Origin: Celeribacter ethanolicus
Lineage (GTDB): Bacteria > Pseudomonadota > Alphaproteobacteria > Rhodobacterales > Rhodobacteraceae
NCBI RefSeq assembly: GCF_001550095.1
Contig: NZ_LRUC01000010.1
Location: 124,001 to 188,000 of the forward strand
Direction of reading: 5' to 3'
Length of the DNA: 64,000 bases
Part shown: positions 40,334 through 49,437 of the stretch, in pieces
Numbering within the stretch: position 1 is the stretch's first letter
Layout: every line of letters starts with the position of its first letter
Translations under genes and position numbers: made by a program
The notes under the pieces: model-generated
Told to the model about the DNA's origin: nothing
Database searches by the model: none
The model's input: only the letters and a program-made list of their open reading frames with translations

Positions 40334-40364
40334 AGCCTAGGGGCTGGAGCATACTCCAGCTCAA
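40334..40364 (-). promoter_or_regulatory. MerR-type promoter and operator
   Basis: Minus strand TTGAGC (40359-40364), a 19-base spacer, TAGGCT (40334-40339). The over-long spacer contains the inverted repeat GCTGGAG-CATA-CTCCAGC (40343-40360). A dyad in a 19-20 base spacer is the hallmark of promoters that MerR proteins untwist, so this is likely autoregulated. Confidence 0.65.
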
Positions 40365-40401
40365 GCGCTTTCCCCTACGCATTGCCGCAACCGCGCTGTG
40401 C

Positions 40402-40425
40402 GTTTCCTTTGTGCCCCAAATACTC
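40402..40425 (-). repeat. 3'-end repeat motif, copy 3
   Basis: Minus strand GAGTATTTGG, GGCA, CAAAGGAAAC, immediately after the U-tract of the pntB terminator. Confidence 0.55.
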
Positions 40426-40429
40426 AAAA

Positions 40430-40455
40430 GAAAAAGGGCGACCCTTGGGCCGCCC
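40430..40455 (-). terminator. Terminator of pntAB operon
   Basis: Minus-strand stem GGGCGGCCC with GGGTCGCCC (one G-U pair), followed by TTTTTCTTTT. It starts about 24 bases after the pntB stop. Confidence 0.8.
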
Positions 40456-40478
40456 TCTCTGTCTTCTGTCTGTCCCGA

Positions 40479-41912
40479 TCAGTCGATCTTCGGAAGCAAC
40501 TCGCCGATGGAGTGTTTCGCATCGCCGTAATACATCCGCGTGTTGTCCTTGTAGAACAGCGGGTTCTCGATGCCCGAGTAGCCGGTGCCCTGACCGCGTT
40601 TCGACACGAAAACCTGTTTCGCCTTCCACACTTCGAGAACCGGCATTCCCGCGATGGGGGAGTTCGGATCTTCCTGTGCCGCCGGGTTCACGATGTCGTT
40701 CGAGCCGATCACGATCACCACGTCGGTGTCCGGGAAGTCCTCGTTGATCTCGTCCATCTCAAGCACGATGTCGTAGGGCACTTTCGCCTCGGCCAGAAGT
40801 ACGTTCATGTGCCCCGGAAGACGACCCGCCACCGGGTGAATGGCGAAGCGGACGTTCTTGCCCTGCGCCCGCAGCTTGCGGGTCAGTTCGGCCACGTTCT
40901 GCTGCGCCTGCGCCACCGCCATGCCGTAGCCCGGCACGATGATGATGCTGTCGGCCTCGTTCAGAGCCGCCGCCACGCCGTCGACGTCGATCGCGACCTG
41001 TTCGCCCTCGACCTCCATCGCCGGACCCGTGGTGCCGCCGAAGCCGCCCAGAATGACCGAGATGAAGCTGCGGTTCATCGCCTTACACATGATGTAAGAC
41101 AGGATCGCACCCGAAGACCCGACCAGCGCGCCGACCACGATCAGAAGATCGTTGCCCAGCGAGAAACCGATCGCCGCCGCGGCCCAGCCCGAGTAGGAGT
41201 TGAGCATGGAGACCACGACCGGCATGTCCGCGCCGCCGATGCCCATGATCAGGTGGTAGCCGATGAAGAAGGCCAGAAGCGTCATCAGAACCAGCGTCCA
41301 GCCGCCCGCACCGTTCATGTAGAGAAGCAGCAGGATGACGGAGAGGATCGCAGCACCTGCGTTCAGCGCATGACCTCCCGGCAGTTTGGTGGCTTTCGAG
41401 GTCAGCTTGCCCGCAAGCTTGCCAAAGGCCACCACGGAGCCGGTGAAGGTCACCGCCCCGATGAACACGCCAAGGAACAGTTCGACCTTGAGGATGTTCA
41501 GCTCCACCGGCGTCTTATGCGCCACAACTGCGGCAAAGCCTTCGAGCAGATGCTTTTGATCGGCGGTCATCGCGGCGATGCGCGCGGCTTCGATATGGGT
41601 GTTGAACCCCACGAAGACGGCAGCGAGCCCCACAAGGGAGTGCATCGCGGCAACAAGCTGCGGCATCTCGGTCATCTCGACCTTTTTCGCCACGTACCAA
41701 CCGATGACGCCCCCCGCCGCGATCAGGATCGCGGAGAGCACCCAAAGGCCGGCACCCGGCCCGATCAGGGTCGCGAACACGGCCAGAGCCATGCCGACAA
41801 TGCCGTACCAGACGGCGCGTTTCGCACTTTCCTGTCCCGAGAGACCGCCGAGCGCGAGAATGAAGAGAACGGCAGCGACCACATAGGCCGCAGTGGTAAA
41901 TCCGTAGTCCAT
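40479..41912 (-). CDS. pntB: NAD(P) transhydrogenase subunit beta
   Basis: Proton-translocating transhydrogenase, NADP(H)-binding subunit. 477 residues: eight to nine N-terminal helices, then the NADP domain with [12 protein letters not shown], the [10 protein letters not shown] motif, and [15 protein letters not shown]. It couples the proton gradient to NADPH production, working with PntA encoded 12 bases upstream. Confidence 0.97.
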   Translation of the reverse strand: MDYGFTTAAYVVAAVLFILALGGLSGQESAKRAVWYGIVGMALAVFATLIGPGAGLWVLSAILIAAGGVIGWYVAKKVEMTEMPQLVAAMHSLVGLAAVFVGFNTHIEAARIAAMTADQKHLLEGFAAVVAHKTPVELNILKVELFLGVFIGAVTFTGSVVAFGKLAGKLTSKATKLPGGHALNAGAAILSVILLLLYMNGAGGWTLVLMTLLAFFIGYHLIMGIGGADMPVVVSMLNSYSGWAAAAIGFSLGNDLLIVVGALVGSSGAILSYIMCKAMNRSFISVILGGFGGTTGPAMEVEGEQVAIDVDGVAAALNEADSIIIVPGYGMAVAQAQQNVAELTRKLRAQGKNVRFAIHPVAGRLPGHMNVLLAEAKVPYDIVLEMDEINEDFPDTDVVIVIGSNDIVNPAAQEDPNSPIAGMPVLEVWKAKQVFVSKRGQGTGYSGIENPLFYKDNTRMYYGDAKHSIGELLPKID

Positions 41913-41924
41913 AATCTCTCTCCC

Positions 41925-43496
41925 TTACGATTTCTGGAACATGGCGAGCATGCGCCGCGTGACAAGGAAGCCGCCGAAGATGTTGATCCCGGCCATAAAG
42001 ACCGAAAGCGCGGCGAGAAGGATCACAAGCCAGGAGCCGGAGCCGATCTGCATCAGCGCCCCCAGAATGATGATCGAGGAGATCGCGTTGGTCACCGCCA
42101 TCAAGGGCGTGTGCAGCGAATGCGACACGTTCCAGATCACCTGGAAGCCGATGAAGACCGAGAGCACGAAGACGATGAAGTGCTGCATGAAGGAGGCAGG
42201 TGCCACAAGACCCACGCCCAGAAGCAGGATCGCCCCCACGGCGATCAGCGTCACCTGATTGCGGGTCTGTTTCTTGAACGCGGCCACTTCTGCGGCACGT
42301 TTTTCCTCCGGCGTCAGTTCCTTGACCTTTTCCTTCGGTTTCGCGGCAATCGCAGCCACTTTCGGCGGCGGCGGCGGGAAGGTGATCGCGTGATCATAGG
42401 TCACGGTCGCGCCGCGGATCACGTCGTCTTCCATGTTGTGCACGAGCTTGCCGTCTTTCTCCGGCGTCAGGTCGGTCATCATGTGACGGATGTTCGTCGC
42501 GTAAAGCGTCGAGGCCTGAGTCGCCATACGGGACGGGAAATCGGTATAGCCGATGATGGTCACGCCATTCTCGGTGACGATTTTCTCATCCTTGACTGTC
42601 AGCTTACAGTTGCCGCCTTTTTCCGCCGCAAGATCGACGATCACGGAGCCGGGCTTCATCGCGGCCACCATGTCCTCGGTCCACAATTCCGGCGCTTCGC
42701 GGTTCGGAATGAGGGCCGTGGTGATCACGATGTCCATCTCGGGGGCCAATTCGCGGAACTTGGCAAGCTGGGCTTCGCGGAACTCCGGGGAAGACACGGA
42801 GGCATAGCCACCGGTGGCCGCGCCGTCCTGCTGTTCTTCCTTGAAGTCCAGATAGACGAATTCGGCGCCCATGGATTCGACCTGTTCGGCCACTTCCGGC
42901 CGGACGTCGAACGCATAGGTGATCGCGCCCAGCGAGGTCGAGGTCCCGATGGCGGCAAGACCGGCCACACCGGCGCCGACGATCAGCACCTTGGCGGGCG
43001 GCACCTTGCCGGCGGCAGTCACCTGACCGGTGAAGAACCGGCCGAAGTTGTTGCCCGCCTCGATCACGGCGCGATAGCCCGCGATGTTCGCCATCGACGA
43101 CAGCGCGTCCATCTTCTGCGCGCGCGAAATCCGCGGCACCATTTCCATGGCGATGACGTTCGCACCCGTCTCTTTCGCCTTTTCCATGCCCTCGGCATTG
43201 CCGCCCGGGTTGAAGAACGAAATGAGCGTCTGGCCTTCGCGCAGATAGCCCATCTCGGTCTCGTCCGGCTGACGCACCTTGGCGACGATGTCACAGGCAT
43301 CCCAGAGCGCTTTCGCCCCCTCGATCACCTCGACACCGGCCTCTGCATAGACCTTGTCCGAGAACCCGGCGGCGGCACCCGCCCCGGCTTCGATTGCGCA
43401 GTCATAGCCAAGCTTTTGCAGTTGCTTGGCACTCTCAGGCGTCAACGCGACACGCGCCTCGCCCTCGAACACTTCCTTAGGAACACCGAATTTCAC
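41925..43496 (-). CDS. pntA: NAD(P) transhydrogenase subunit alpha, GTG start
   Basis: 523 residues: N-terminal NAD-binding domain like alanine dehydrogenase (KFGVPKEVFEGEARVALTP, GAGVAGLAAIGTSTSLGA, LIPNREAPELWTEDM) and four C-terminal helices. Both halves are in one polypeptide, as in E. coli PntA. The GTG start follows AGAGGATC; a TTG 30 bases upstream is less likely. A TTGCGCAAAC element lies at 43574-43583, about 80 bases before the start. Confidence 0.96.
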   Translation of the reverse strand: MKFGVPKEVFEGEARVALTPESAKQLQKLGYDCAIEAGAGAAAGFSDKVYAEAGVEVIEGAKALWDACDIVAKVRQPDETEMGYLREGQTLISFFNPGGNAEGMEKAKETGANVIAMEMVPRISRAQKMDALSSMANIAGYRAVIEAGNNFGRFFTGQVTAAGKVPPAKVLIVGAGVAGLAAIGTSTSLGAITYAFDVRPEVAEQVESMGAEFVYLDFKEEQQDGAATGGYASVSSPEFREAQLAKFRELAPEMDIVITTALIPNREAPELWTEDMVAAMKPGSVIVDLAAEKGGNCKLTVKDEKIVTENGVTIIGYTDFPSRMATQASTLYATNIRHMMTDLTPEKDGKLVHNMEDDVIRGATVTYDHAITFPPPPPKVAAIAAKPKEKVKELTPEEKRAAEVAAFKKQTRNQVTLIAVGAILLLGVGLVAPASFMQHFIVFVLSVFIGFQVIWNVSHSLHTPLMAVTNAISSIIILGALMQIGSGSWLVILLAALSVFMAGINIFGGFLVTRRMLAMFQKS

Positions 43497-43571
43497 GTGT
43501 TGATCCTCTTTTTCCCCAGTCTTCAATCGCTGGCACCTTCCTTACCCAATCGCGGCAATGCAGCGCAACAT

Positions 43572-43583
43572 TATTGCGCAAAC
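43572..43583. promoter_or_regulatory. TTTGCGCAAA-like operator upstream of pntA
   Basis: TATTGCGCAAAC matches the 12-base palindrome GTTTGCGCAAAC found twice at 52006-52036 in ten positions. A second partial copy (GCGCAACAT) is at 43563-43571. Confidence 0.35.
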
Positions 43584-43606
43584 ATTACCGAAACTGTGAC
43601 GGGAGG

Positions 43607-44050
43607 TCACAGCCAGCGCCGTGTCTTTTTCGCCCAGGTTTGAAACTCTTCCGAAAATTTCGTCCCGAGCCATGCTTCTTCCTCGGCTATGAACCGGCTC
43701 TGGATCACCGCCATGAAAACGGGAACAAAAACCACCCCTGCCGGGCTGCCGAACAGTAAAGCAAAGCCAGCAAGTGTAAAGGCATCGCCGAGGTAAATCG
43801 GGTTTCTTGTCAGGCGAAAGACCCCGTCGGTGACAATCTCGGAGGGAATGCGATGCGGCACCACGGTGGTATGATGCCGCCACATCGCGAAGGCCGCCAA
43901 CGCCATGAGCCCCAGCCCGAGGGCGATCAGAACCCCGCCCAGAGCCTTCAGCCAGAGCGGCAGCGCAATTGTCAGGCCGACCTGCGCCAAAGCCCATGTC
44001 AGCCCGATGAAGCCCAGCAACCAGATCGGCGGATAATCGAGATATTTCAT
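43607..44050 (-). CDS. Isoprenylcysteine carboxyl methyltransferase/PEMT-family membrane protein
   Basis: 147 residues with about four helices. The hallmark IVTDGVFRLTRNPIYLGD and the C-terminal EEEAWLGTKF ... W...TRRWL of integral-membrane SAM methyltransferases are visible. The substrate (phospholipid or other lipid-like molecule) is unknown. Divergent from the GNAT gene. Confidence 0.8.
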   Translation of the reverse strand: MKYLDYPPIWLLGFIGLTWALAQVGLTIALPLWLKALGGVLIALGLGLMALAAFAMWRHHTTVVPHRIPSEIVTDGVFRLTRNPIYLGDAFTLAGFALLFGSPAGVVFVPVFMAVIQSRFIAEEEAWLGTKFSEEFQTWAKKTRRWL

Positions 44051-44125
44051 CGCAAACGCATCGCCTTTTTCGCACAGCCGTGAAAAGACCTACTGAACCG
44101 AAACCGTTCAGGCGAGGAAAATGTC

Positions 44126-44620
44126 GTGAAACTGCGCGCCACAAAGCTACGTCCCGTGCAAAGAAAAGATGCCGATGCCTGCTATGCGCTGTTTCATCGC
44201 ACCATCCATGGCGGCACAGGCGCGTTCTACGCTGCGGAGCAACGCGCCGCCTGGGCCCCGCCCCGTGAGCATGCCCCTGAAAGCTGGCCCGACCGCCTGA
44301 CCGAAGGCTATGCGATCTGCGCCACCCGATGGGGTCGGATCGTCGGCTTTTTCACCATGGGGCACGATGGTCATATCGACTTCGCCTATGTCGCGCTCGA
44401 AGAAATGGGTAAGGGCACCGCGCTCAAACTCTATGAGGCCTGCGAAGCGGAGGCCCGGCGCCTTGGGCTCACGCAGATGGACACCGAGGCGTCGCACCTG
44501 GCGCGCCGTTTTTTTGAAAAACGCGGCTGGCGCGTGGTGGCGCGCCAGACCGTGATCCGCCATACCGCGACGCACCAGTCGGTCGGGATCGAAAACTTCC
44601 GAATGGAAAAACGGCTGTAA
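44126..44620 (+). CDS. GNAT-family N-acetyltransferase, GTG start
   Basis: 164 residues. Acetyl-CoA-dependent transferase fold: ATKLRPVQRKDADACYALF at the N-terminus, then FAYVALEEMGKGTALKLYEACEAEARRLG (core MGKGTALKLYEACE) and AHLARRFFEKRGWRVVAR-type (here HLARRFFEKRGWRVV). The pyrophosphate loop is MGKGTA, close to the usual Q/RxxGxG/A. The only start in frame with a site (AGGAAAA) is GTG. Confidence 0.83.
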   Translation: MKLRATKLRPVQRKDADACYALFHRTIHGGTGAFYAAEQRAAWAPPREHAPESWPDRLTEGYAICATRWGRIVGFFTMGHDGHIDFAYVALEEMGKGTALKLYEACEAEARRLGLTQMDTEASHLARRFFEKRGWRVVARQTVIRHTATHQSVGIENFRMEKRL

Positions 44621-44632
44621 ACCCGCCGCGCC

Positions 44633-45409
44633 TTAGGCCTCTTCCGCCACCTTCTTGCGCCGCGCCTCGGCAAAGGCATGCACCGCCTTGCCGAACGCTT
44701 CGAACAGCGGGCGTGACACCGGATCTTCACCGGCGCGATATTCCGGGTGCCATTGCACCGCCAAAGTGAACCCCGGCGCATCTTTCACATAGATCGCCTC
44801 CGGCGTGCCATCCGGTGCATAGCCGTCGATCACGATGCGCGCGCCGGGTTTCTTGATCCCCTGACCATGGAGTGTGTTGGTCATCACCTCGTCCGCGCCC
44901 AAAAGCGCCTCGAACACCCCGCCTTTCGAAAACTTCACCGGGTGGCGCAGAGCGAATTTCTCCTCCAAAGTCCCCTCCGGCGGCATCCGGTGGTTCATCC
45001 GCCCGGGCAATTCGCGAATCTCCGGGTAAAGCGTGCCACCCATGGCGACATTGACCTCCTGAAACCCGCGGCAGATGCCGAAGATCGGTTGGCCTTTCTC
45101 GACGCAGGCCCGGATCAGCGGCAGGGTCACCGCATCGCGGCAGCGGTCGAACGCCCCATGCGCCGCGGTTTCCTCTTCGCCATATTCCTCCGGGTGCACA
45201 TTCGGGCGCCCGCCGGTGAAGACGAACCCGTCACAGGCCGCCATCAGCTCCTCGACGGAGACAAACCCCGGATGCGGCGGGATCAGAAGCGGCATGCAGC
45301 CCGCCACATCGGACACCGCCTCGGCATTCATCCGCCCGCCGGTGAAGGCCGGGTAGCTGCCGTCCAGCAGGTTCGAATTGCCGATGATACCAACGATGGG
45401 TCTGGTCAT
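44633..45409 (-). CDS. Class I glutamine amidotransferase-like gamma-glutamyl-gamma-aminobutyrate hydrolase
   Basis: 258 residues, PuuD-like. The nucleophile cysteine is in FGICRGFQEVNVAMGG near residue 112 and the catalytic His/Glu in QWHPEY. In E. coli PuuD cleaves gamma-glutamyl-GABA during putrescine breakdown. The ATG has AGAGGC upstream and is 94 bases after a PuuR-like regulator gene, the same pairing as in the E. coli puu cluster. The other puu genes are not in the window. Confidence 0.85.
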   Translation of the reverse strand: MTRPIVGIIGNSNLLDGSYPAFTGGRMNAEAVSDVAGCMPLLIPPHPGFVSVEELMAACDGFVFTGGRPNVHPEEYGEEETAAHGAFDRCRDAVTLPLIRACVEKGQPIFGICRGFQEVNVAMGGTLYPEIRELPGRMNHRMPPEGTLEEKFALRHPVKFSKGGVFEALLGADEVMTNTLHGQGIKKPGARIVIDGYAPDGTPEAIYVKDAPGFTLAVQWHPEYRAGEDPVSRPLFEAFGKAVHAFAEARRKKVAEEA

Positions 45410-45503
45410 AACGCCTCTGCATCCTTTTTTTCTTACTCTAAGGAGAATCGAAGCAGGAGAAAAGCCGCGCACATGTGTTCCCCTGCACAGGGGCGCTGCG
45501 CAA

Positions 45504-46085
45504 TCATTTCGCCACCGCAACGATCACCCGCGCCGGGATTTCGCCCAAATTCTCATAGAAATGATCATGATCCGCCTCGAAACACATGGCGTCTTCGGGT
45601 CCGAGCGTGTGGCGTCGACCGTGAACGGTCAACCCCAGCCGACCTTCGAGCACAAACAAAAGCTCCATTCCCGGATGACGATGCGGCGCACTGGCCGGGC
45701 CGCCGGGCGGAAATTCCGCCGTGTAGGCCGAGAGCGGCGCATTGCGCACCGGGTAATCGAGGCTTTCGAACAGATGCGACAGCTTCTCGCCGATCTCGAC
45801 CCGCATCGCGATCCGGTCGCTTTTCGGAACCACCGCGCAGACCGGCGCCTGAGCGGGATCGGCAAAGAAGTGATCCAGCCCGACGCCGAACACAAGCGCA
45901 ATGCGCATGAGCGTCGGCAGGGTCGGCACCGCCTGCCCGCGCTCCAGCCGGGACAACATCCCGGCGGACAGGCCGGTATGCGCGCCGAGCTGGGTCAATC
46001 CGAGCCCCTTTTCCCGGCGCAACCGGTTGATCTTTTCCCCGATTCGATACTGTTCGAGGTTTTCCGTCAGTGTGTCGGACAGCAT
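45504..46085 (-). CDS. HTH-XRE/cupin transcriptional regulator (PuuR-like)
   Basis: 193 residues. An XRE helix-turn-helix at residues 14-68 (IGEKINRLRREKGLGLTQLG, LSAGMLSRLERGQAVPTL) is joined to a C-terminal cupin barrel (HRHPGMELLFVLEGRLGLTV near residue 137, ending PARVIVAVAK). It likely senses a small molecule such as a polyamine and controls the downstream hydrolase. A dyad TACCACAGGTA at 46145-46155 is 60 bases upstream and could be its operator. Confidence 0.83.
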   Translation of the reverse strand: MLSDTLTENLEQYRIGEKINRLRREKGLGLTQLGAHTGLSAGMLSRLERGQAVPTLPTLMRIALVFGVGLDHFFADPAQAPVCAVVPKSDRIAMRVEIGEKLSHLFESLDYPVRNAPLSAYTAEFPPGGPASAPHRHPGMELLFVLEGRLGLTVHGRRHTLGPEDAMCFEADHDHFYENLGEIPARVIVAVAK

Positions 46086-46186
46086 GCGCGCCCCCCAAAG
46101 TCGTGTTTGTTTGACCTGCGGTGTCGACCTTAGCAGATAATTTTTACCACAGGTATAAAGTTTATATCATCACGCAAATGTGCATG

Positions 46187-46215
46187 TTGTGAAAAACATT
46201 TTGCACCAAAATAAA
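46187..46215 (+). promoter_or_regulatory. Candidate promoter of fasciclin/DUF378 genes
   Basis: TTGTGA (46187-46192), 17 bases, AATAAA (46210-46215), 60 bases before the ATG in an AT-rich stretch. Both hexamers match consensus in four of six positions. Confidence 0.35.
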
Positions 46216-46275
46216 ATCATCGAAAAACACAGCCCTGCTACCGTACCCGGTGCGGGACGACTTTAGGAGGAAAAC

Positions 46276-46776
46276 ATGCCGACCCCGAAACGCACCTTTG
46301 CCGCCGCCCTGACCGCTCTGTCGCTGGGCCTGTCTCTGGGCTTCTCCGCCCCGGCCTTCGCCGATGACATCGTCGACACCGCCGTCGCCGCAGGCGATTT
46401 CACCACCCTGGCAACCGCGCTCACCGAAACGGGCCTTGTCGAGACGCTCAAAGGCGATGGCCCGTTCACCGTCTTCGCCCCGACCGATGCCGCCTTCGCC
46501 GCCCTGCCCGAGGGCACACTCGAAACGCTGCTCATGCCCGAGAATAAGGACAAGCTTGTGCAGATCCTGACCTATCATGTCGTGCCCGGCAAAGTCATGA
46601 GCGGTGATGTGGTCAAGCTCGACAGCGCCACGACGGTCGAGGGAGGCGACGTCATGATCAAGACCATGGAGGGCAAGGTGATGATCAACGACGCCACCGT
46701 GATCGCGGCGGATGTGGCCGCCGACAATGGCGTCATTCACGTGATCGACAAGGTGATCCTGCCGTCGGACATGTGA
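46276..46776 (+). CDS. Secreted fasciclin-domain protein
   Basis: 166 residues. Signal peptide 1-29 ending AFA; then one FAS1 domain: [19 protein letters not shown], the hallmark [26 protein letters not shown] and the second conserved stretch [18 protein letters not shown]1 domains usually mediate adhesion. Excellent ribosome binding site TAGGAGG. Followed by a DUF378 protein, 55 bases later. Confidence 0.9.
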   Translation: MPTPKRTFAAALTALSLGLSLGFSAPAFADDIVDTAVAAGDFTTLATALTETGLVETLKGDGPFTVFAPTDAAFAALPEGTLETLLMPENKDKLVQILTYHVVPGKVMSGDVVKLDSATTVEGGDVMIKTMEGKVMINDATVIAADVAADNGVIHVIDKVILPSDM

Positions 46777-46831
46777 CCCTACGGCCCGCCTTGCCGTCTC
46801 ACGCAACACCTGTTTCATAGGAAAAACCACC

Positions 46832-47038
46832 ATGACTGCACTGAATATCCTGACCCGCGTGCTGCTGATCGTCGGCGGCCTCAACTGGGGTCTCGTCGGC
46901 CTGTTCGGCTTCGACCTCGTCGCGGCCATTTTCGGCGAGATGTCCGCGCTCTCGCGCATCGTATACACCCTTGTGGGGCTGAGCGCGCTCTATCAGATCA
47001 CCACGCTTGTCAAACCGGCCCCGGCCCACGCGCACTGA
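46832..47038 (+). CDS. DUF378 small membrane protein
   Basis: 68 residues with two transmembrane helices. The DUF378 pattern LLIVGGLNWGLVGLFGFDLVA and LSRIVYTLVGLSALY is clear, and the C-terminus is His-rich. Function unknown. Confidence 0.85.
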   Translation: MTALNILTRVLLIVGGLNWGLVGLFGFDLVAAIFGEMSALSRIVYTLVGLSALYQITTLVKPAPAHAH

Positions 47039-47048
47039 TCCAAGAGTT

Positions 47049-47079
47049 GGAAAGGGCGGCTCCCCGCGCCGCCCTTTCC
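47049..47079. terminator. Bidirectional terminator between DUF378 gene and glcB
   Basis: Twelve-base stem GGAAAGGGCGGC / GCCGCCCTTTCC, loop TCCCCGC, followed by ATTTTCT on the plus strand; the minus strand continues AACTCTTG. Convergent genes share it. Confidence 0.75.
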
Positions 47080-47107
47080 ATTTTCTCAGAATTCAAGACA
47101 AAGCTTG

Positions 47108-49249
47108 TCAGGCCTTCGCTTTCAGTTCCAGACGCCGCGCATGAAGCACCGGTTCCGTGTAGCCCGAGGGCTGCACCCGGCCCTTGAATACCAGATCGCA
47201 AGCCGCCTTGAACGCGATTGTATCAAACGACGGCGCCATCGGCACATAGAGCGGATCGTCCGCGTTCTGACGGTCCACGACGGCGGCCATTTTCTGCATC
47301 GCAGCCATGACTTGCGCCTCGGAGACAACGCCATGGTGCAGCCAGTTCGCCAGCCCCTGCGACGAAATCCGGCAGGTGGCGCGGTCTTCCATCAGGCCAA
47401 TGTCGTGAATGTCCGGCACTTTCGAACAGCCGACACCCTGATCGACCCAGCGCACCACATAGCCAAGGATGCCCTGCGCGTTGTTCTCGATCTCGGCGGT
47501 GATTTCGTCGTTGGACCAGTTGACGCCTTTGGCGACCGGAATGGTCAAAAGATCCTCAAGCGTGCCACGCGCGCCGCCTTTCGCGATCTCGTCCTGCACC
47601 GCAAAGACATCGACCTTATGATAATGCGTCGCGTGCAGTGTCGCCGCCGTCGGGCTGGGCACCCAGGCCGTCGTCGCCCCCGCTTTCGGATGCGCGATCT
47701 TGGCCGCCAGCATCGCCTGCATCAGGTCCGGCATGGCCCACATGCCCTTACCGATCTGCGCGCGGCCTTTGAGGCCACAGGCCAGCCCAATATCGACGTT
47801 GCGCTCTTCATAGCTCTTGATCCACGGCTGATCTTTCATCTCGCCTTTGCGGATCATCGGACCGGCTTCCATCGAGGTGTGAATCTCGTCGCCGGTGCGA
47901 TCGAGGAACCCGGTGTTGATGAACGCCACACGATGCTTAGCGGCGCGGATGCATTCCTTGAGGTTCGCCGAGGTGCGGCGCTCTTCATCCATGATGCCGA
48001 GCTTGACGGTATTCGCCTCCAACCCGAGGATCTCCTCGACGCGAGTGAAGATCTCATCCGCAAAAGCGACCTCTTCCGGCCCGTGCATTTTCGGCTTCAC
48101 TACATAGACAGAGCCCTCGCGCGAATTGCGCGGGCCGGTGGTTTTTTGCAGGTCGTGCATGGCGATCATCGCGGTCACCAGCGCGTCCATGATCCCCTCG
48201 CCGATCTCATGCCCCTCCGGGTCGACAATCGCCGGGTTGGTCATCAGATGCCCGACATTGCGCACCAACATCATGGCACGGCCTTGCAGGGTGATCTCCG
48301 CCCCGTCGGGCGCGGTGAACACCCGGTCGCCATGCAGCGCACGGGTGAAGGTCTTGCCGCCTTTCGTAACCTCCTCGGTCAGATCGCCCTTCATCAGGCC
48401 AAGCCAGTTGCGATAGGCGCCAACCTTTTCCTCGGCGTCCACTGCAGCCACGGAATCCTCGCAATCCATGATGGCGGAGACGGCGGCCTCCAGCAAAATG
48501 TCGGAAATCCCCGCCTTGTCCTGCTCGCCCACAGGCGTCGAAGGATCAATCACGATGTCGATATAAAGCCCGTTCTTTTGCAACAGGACATGGCCCGCGC
48601 TCGATCCCGCGAATTGCGCCGGGTCGGCCAGACCCGTCTCACCCATCGCGCCCTCCACAAGCAACAGATCGCCCTTGACGGTCAGCCCCGTCACGTCCGC
48701 CCAAGAGCCCCCCGCCAGCGGCACCACCGCGTCGAGATGCGCCTTGGCCCAGGCAATCACCCGCGCCCCACGGCTCGCGTCATAGCCCTTACCAGACGGC
48801 ACATCGCCCAGCGCATCCGTGCCGTAAAGCGCATCGTACAAAGACCCCCAACGGGCGTTCGCCGCGTTCAAAGCGTAACGCGCATTGGTGATCGGCACCA
48901 CAAGCTGCGGCCCCGGTTTGGTCGCGAATTCCGGGTCGATCTTCGTGGTCTCGATCTCGAAATCCGGCCCCTCGGGCACCAGATAGCCGATCTCTTTCAG
49001 GAATGCCGTATAGGCCGCCGCGTCATGGTCCTGCCCCTTGCGGGCCAGATGCCAGTCGTCGATCTTCGCCTGAATCTCCTCGCGCTTTTCCAACAGCGCC
49101 CGGTTTTTCGGCCCCAGATCGCGCACCATCCCCGCCAGACCGTCCCAGAACGCCTCCGCCGTCACGCCCGTACCCGGCAGAGCCTCGGTCTCGATGAATT
49201 GGGCAAGCTCCTGAGTGACCTTGAGGCCAGCTTTATCGACGCGCGTCAT
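47108..49249 (-). CDS. glcB: Malate synthase G
   Basis: Condenses glyoxylate and acetyl-CoA to malate. 713 residues, the length of the G isoform. Signatures: [45 protein letters not shown] (core [16 protein letters not shown]), [13 protein letters not shown]-type ([16 protein letters not shown]), and the active-site His region [19 protein letters not shown]. Isocitrate lyase is not in the window, so the substrate may be glycolate-derived glyoxylate. It is divergent from pepN. Confidence 0.96.
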   Translation of the reverse strand: MTRVDKAGLKVTQELAQFIETEALPGTGVTAEAFWDGLAGMVRDLGPKNRALLEKREEIQAKIDDWHLARKGQDHDAAAYTAFLKEIGYLVPEGPDFEIETTKIDPEFATKPGPQLVVPITNARYALNAANARWGSLYDALYGTDALGDVPSGKGYDASRGARVIAWAKAHLDAVVPLAGGSWADVTGLTVKGDLLLVEGAMGETGLADPAQFAGSSAGHVLLQKNGLYIDIVIDPSTPVGEQDKAGISDILLEAAVSAIMDCEDSVAAVDAEEKVGAYRNWLGLMKGDLTEEVTKGGKTFTRALHGDRVFTAPDGAEITLQGRAMMLVRNVGHLMTNPAIVDPEGHEIGEGIMDALVTAMIAMHDLQKTTGPRNSREGSVYVVKPKMHGPEEVAFADEIFTRVEEILGLEANTVKLGIMDEERRTSANLKECIRAAKHRVAFINTGFLDRTGDEIHTSMEAGPMIRKGEMKDQPWIKSYEERNVDIGLACGLKGRAQIGKGMWAMPDLMQAMLAAKIAHPKAGATTAWVPSPTAATLHATHYHKVDVFAVQDEIAKGGARGTLEDLLTIPVAKGVNWSNDEITAEIENNAQGILGYVVRWVDQGVGCSKVPDIHDIGLMEDRATCRISSQGLANWLHHGVVSEAQVMAAMQKMAAVVDRQNADDPLYVPMAPSFDTIAFKAACDLVFKGRVQPSGYTEPVLHARRLELKAKA

Positions 49250-49437
49250 ATGGGAATCACCTGAATTTGTAGGATTTCATTGCGCAGACTACCCGGCTGC
49301 CCCCGGGACACAAGCCAAAGGCCGCCGTCTTGCCGCATGGACACGCGGCGCTCTGGCCGCAAATTCCCCTGTCCGGCGTTGCAGCCCCGCCCCGTGCGGC
49401 CTACCTTCTGCGGATCACAGTCAGAAAGAGTCGCCCG

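Noticed and set aside
40398-43643. A 1081-codon plus-strand open frame opposite pntAB
   Set aside because: Antisense shadow of the transhydrogenase genes; composition is dominated by Arg, His, Asp and Gly and it contains no recognisable domain.
49330-49437. Longer N-terminus of pepN
   Set aside because: The added residues have no relation to the M1 family and there is no ribosome binding site before the earlier start.
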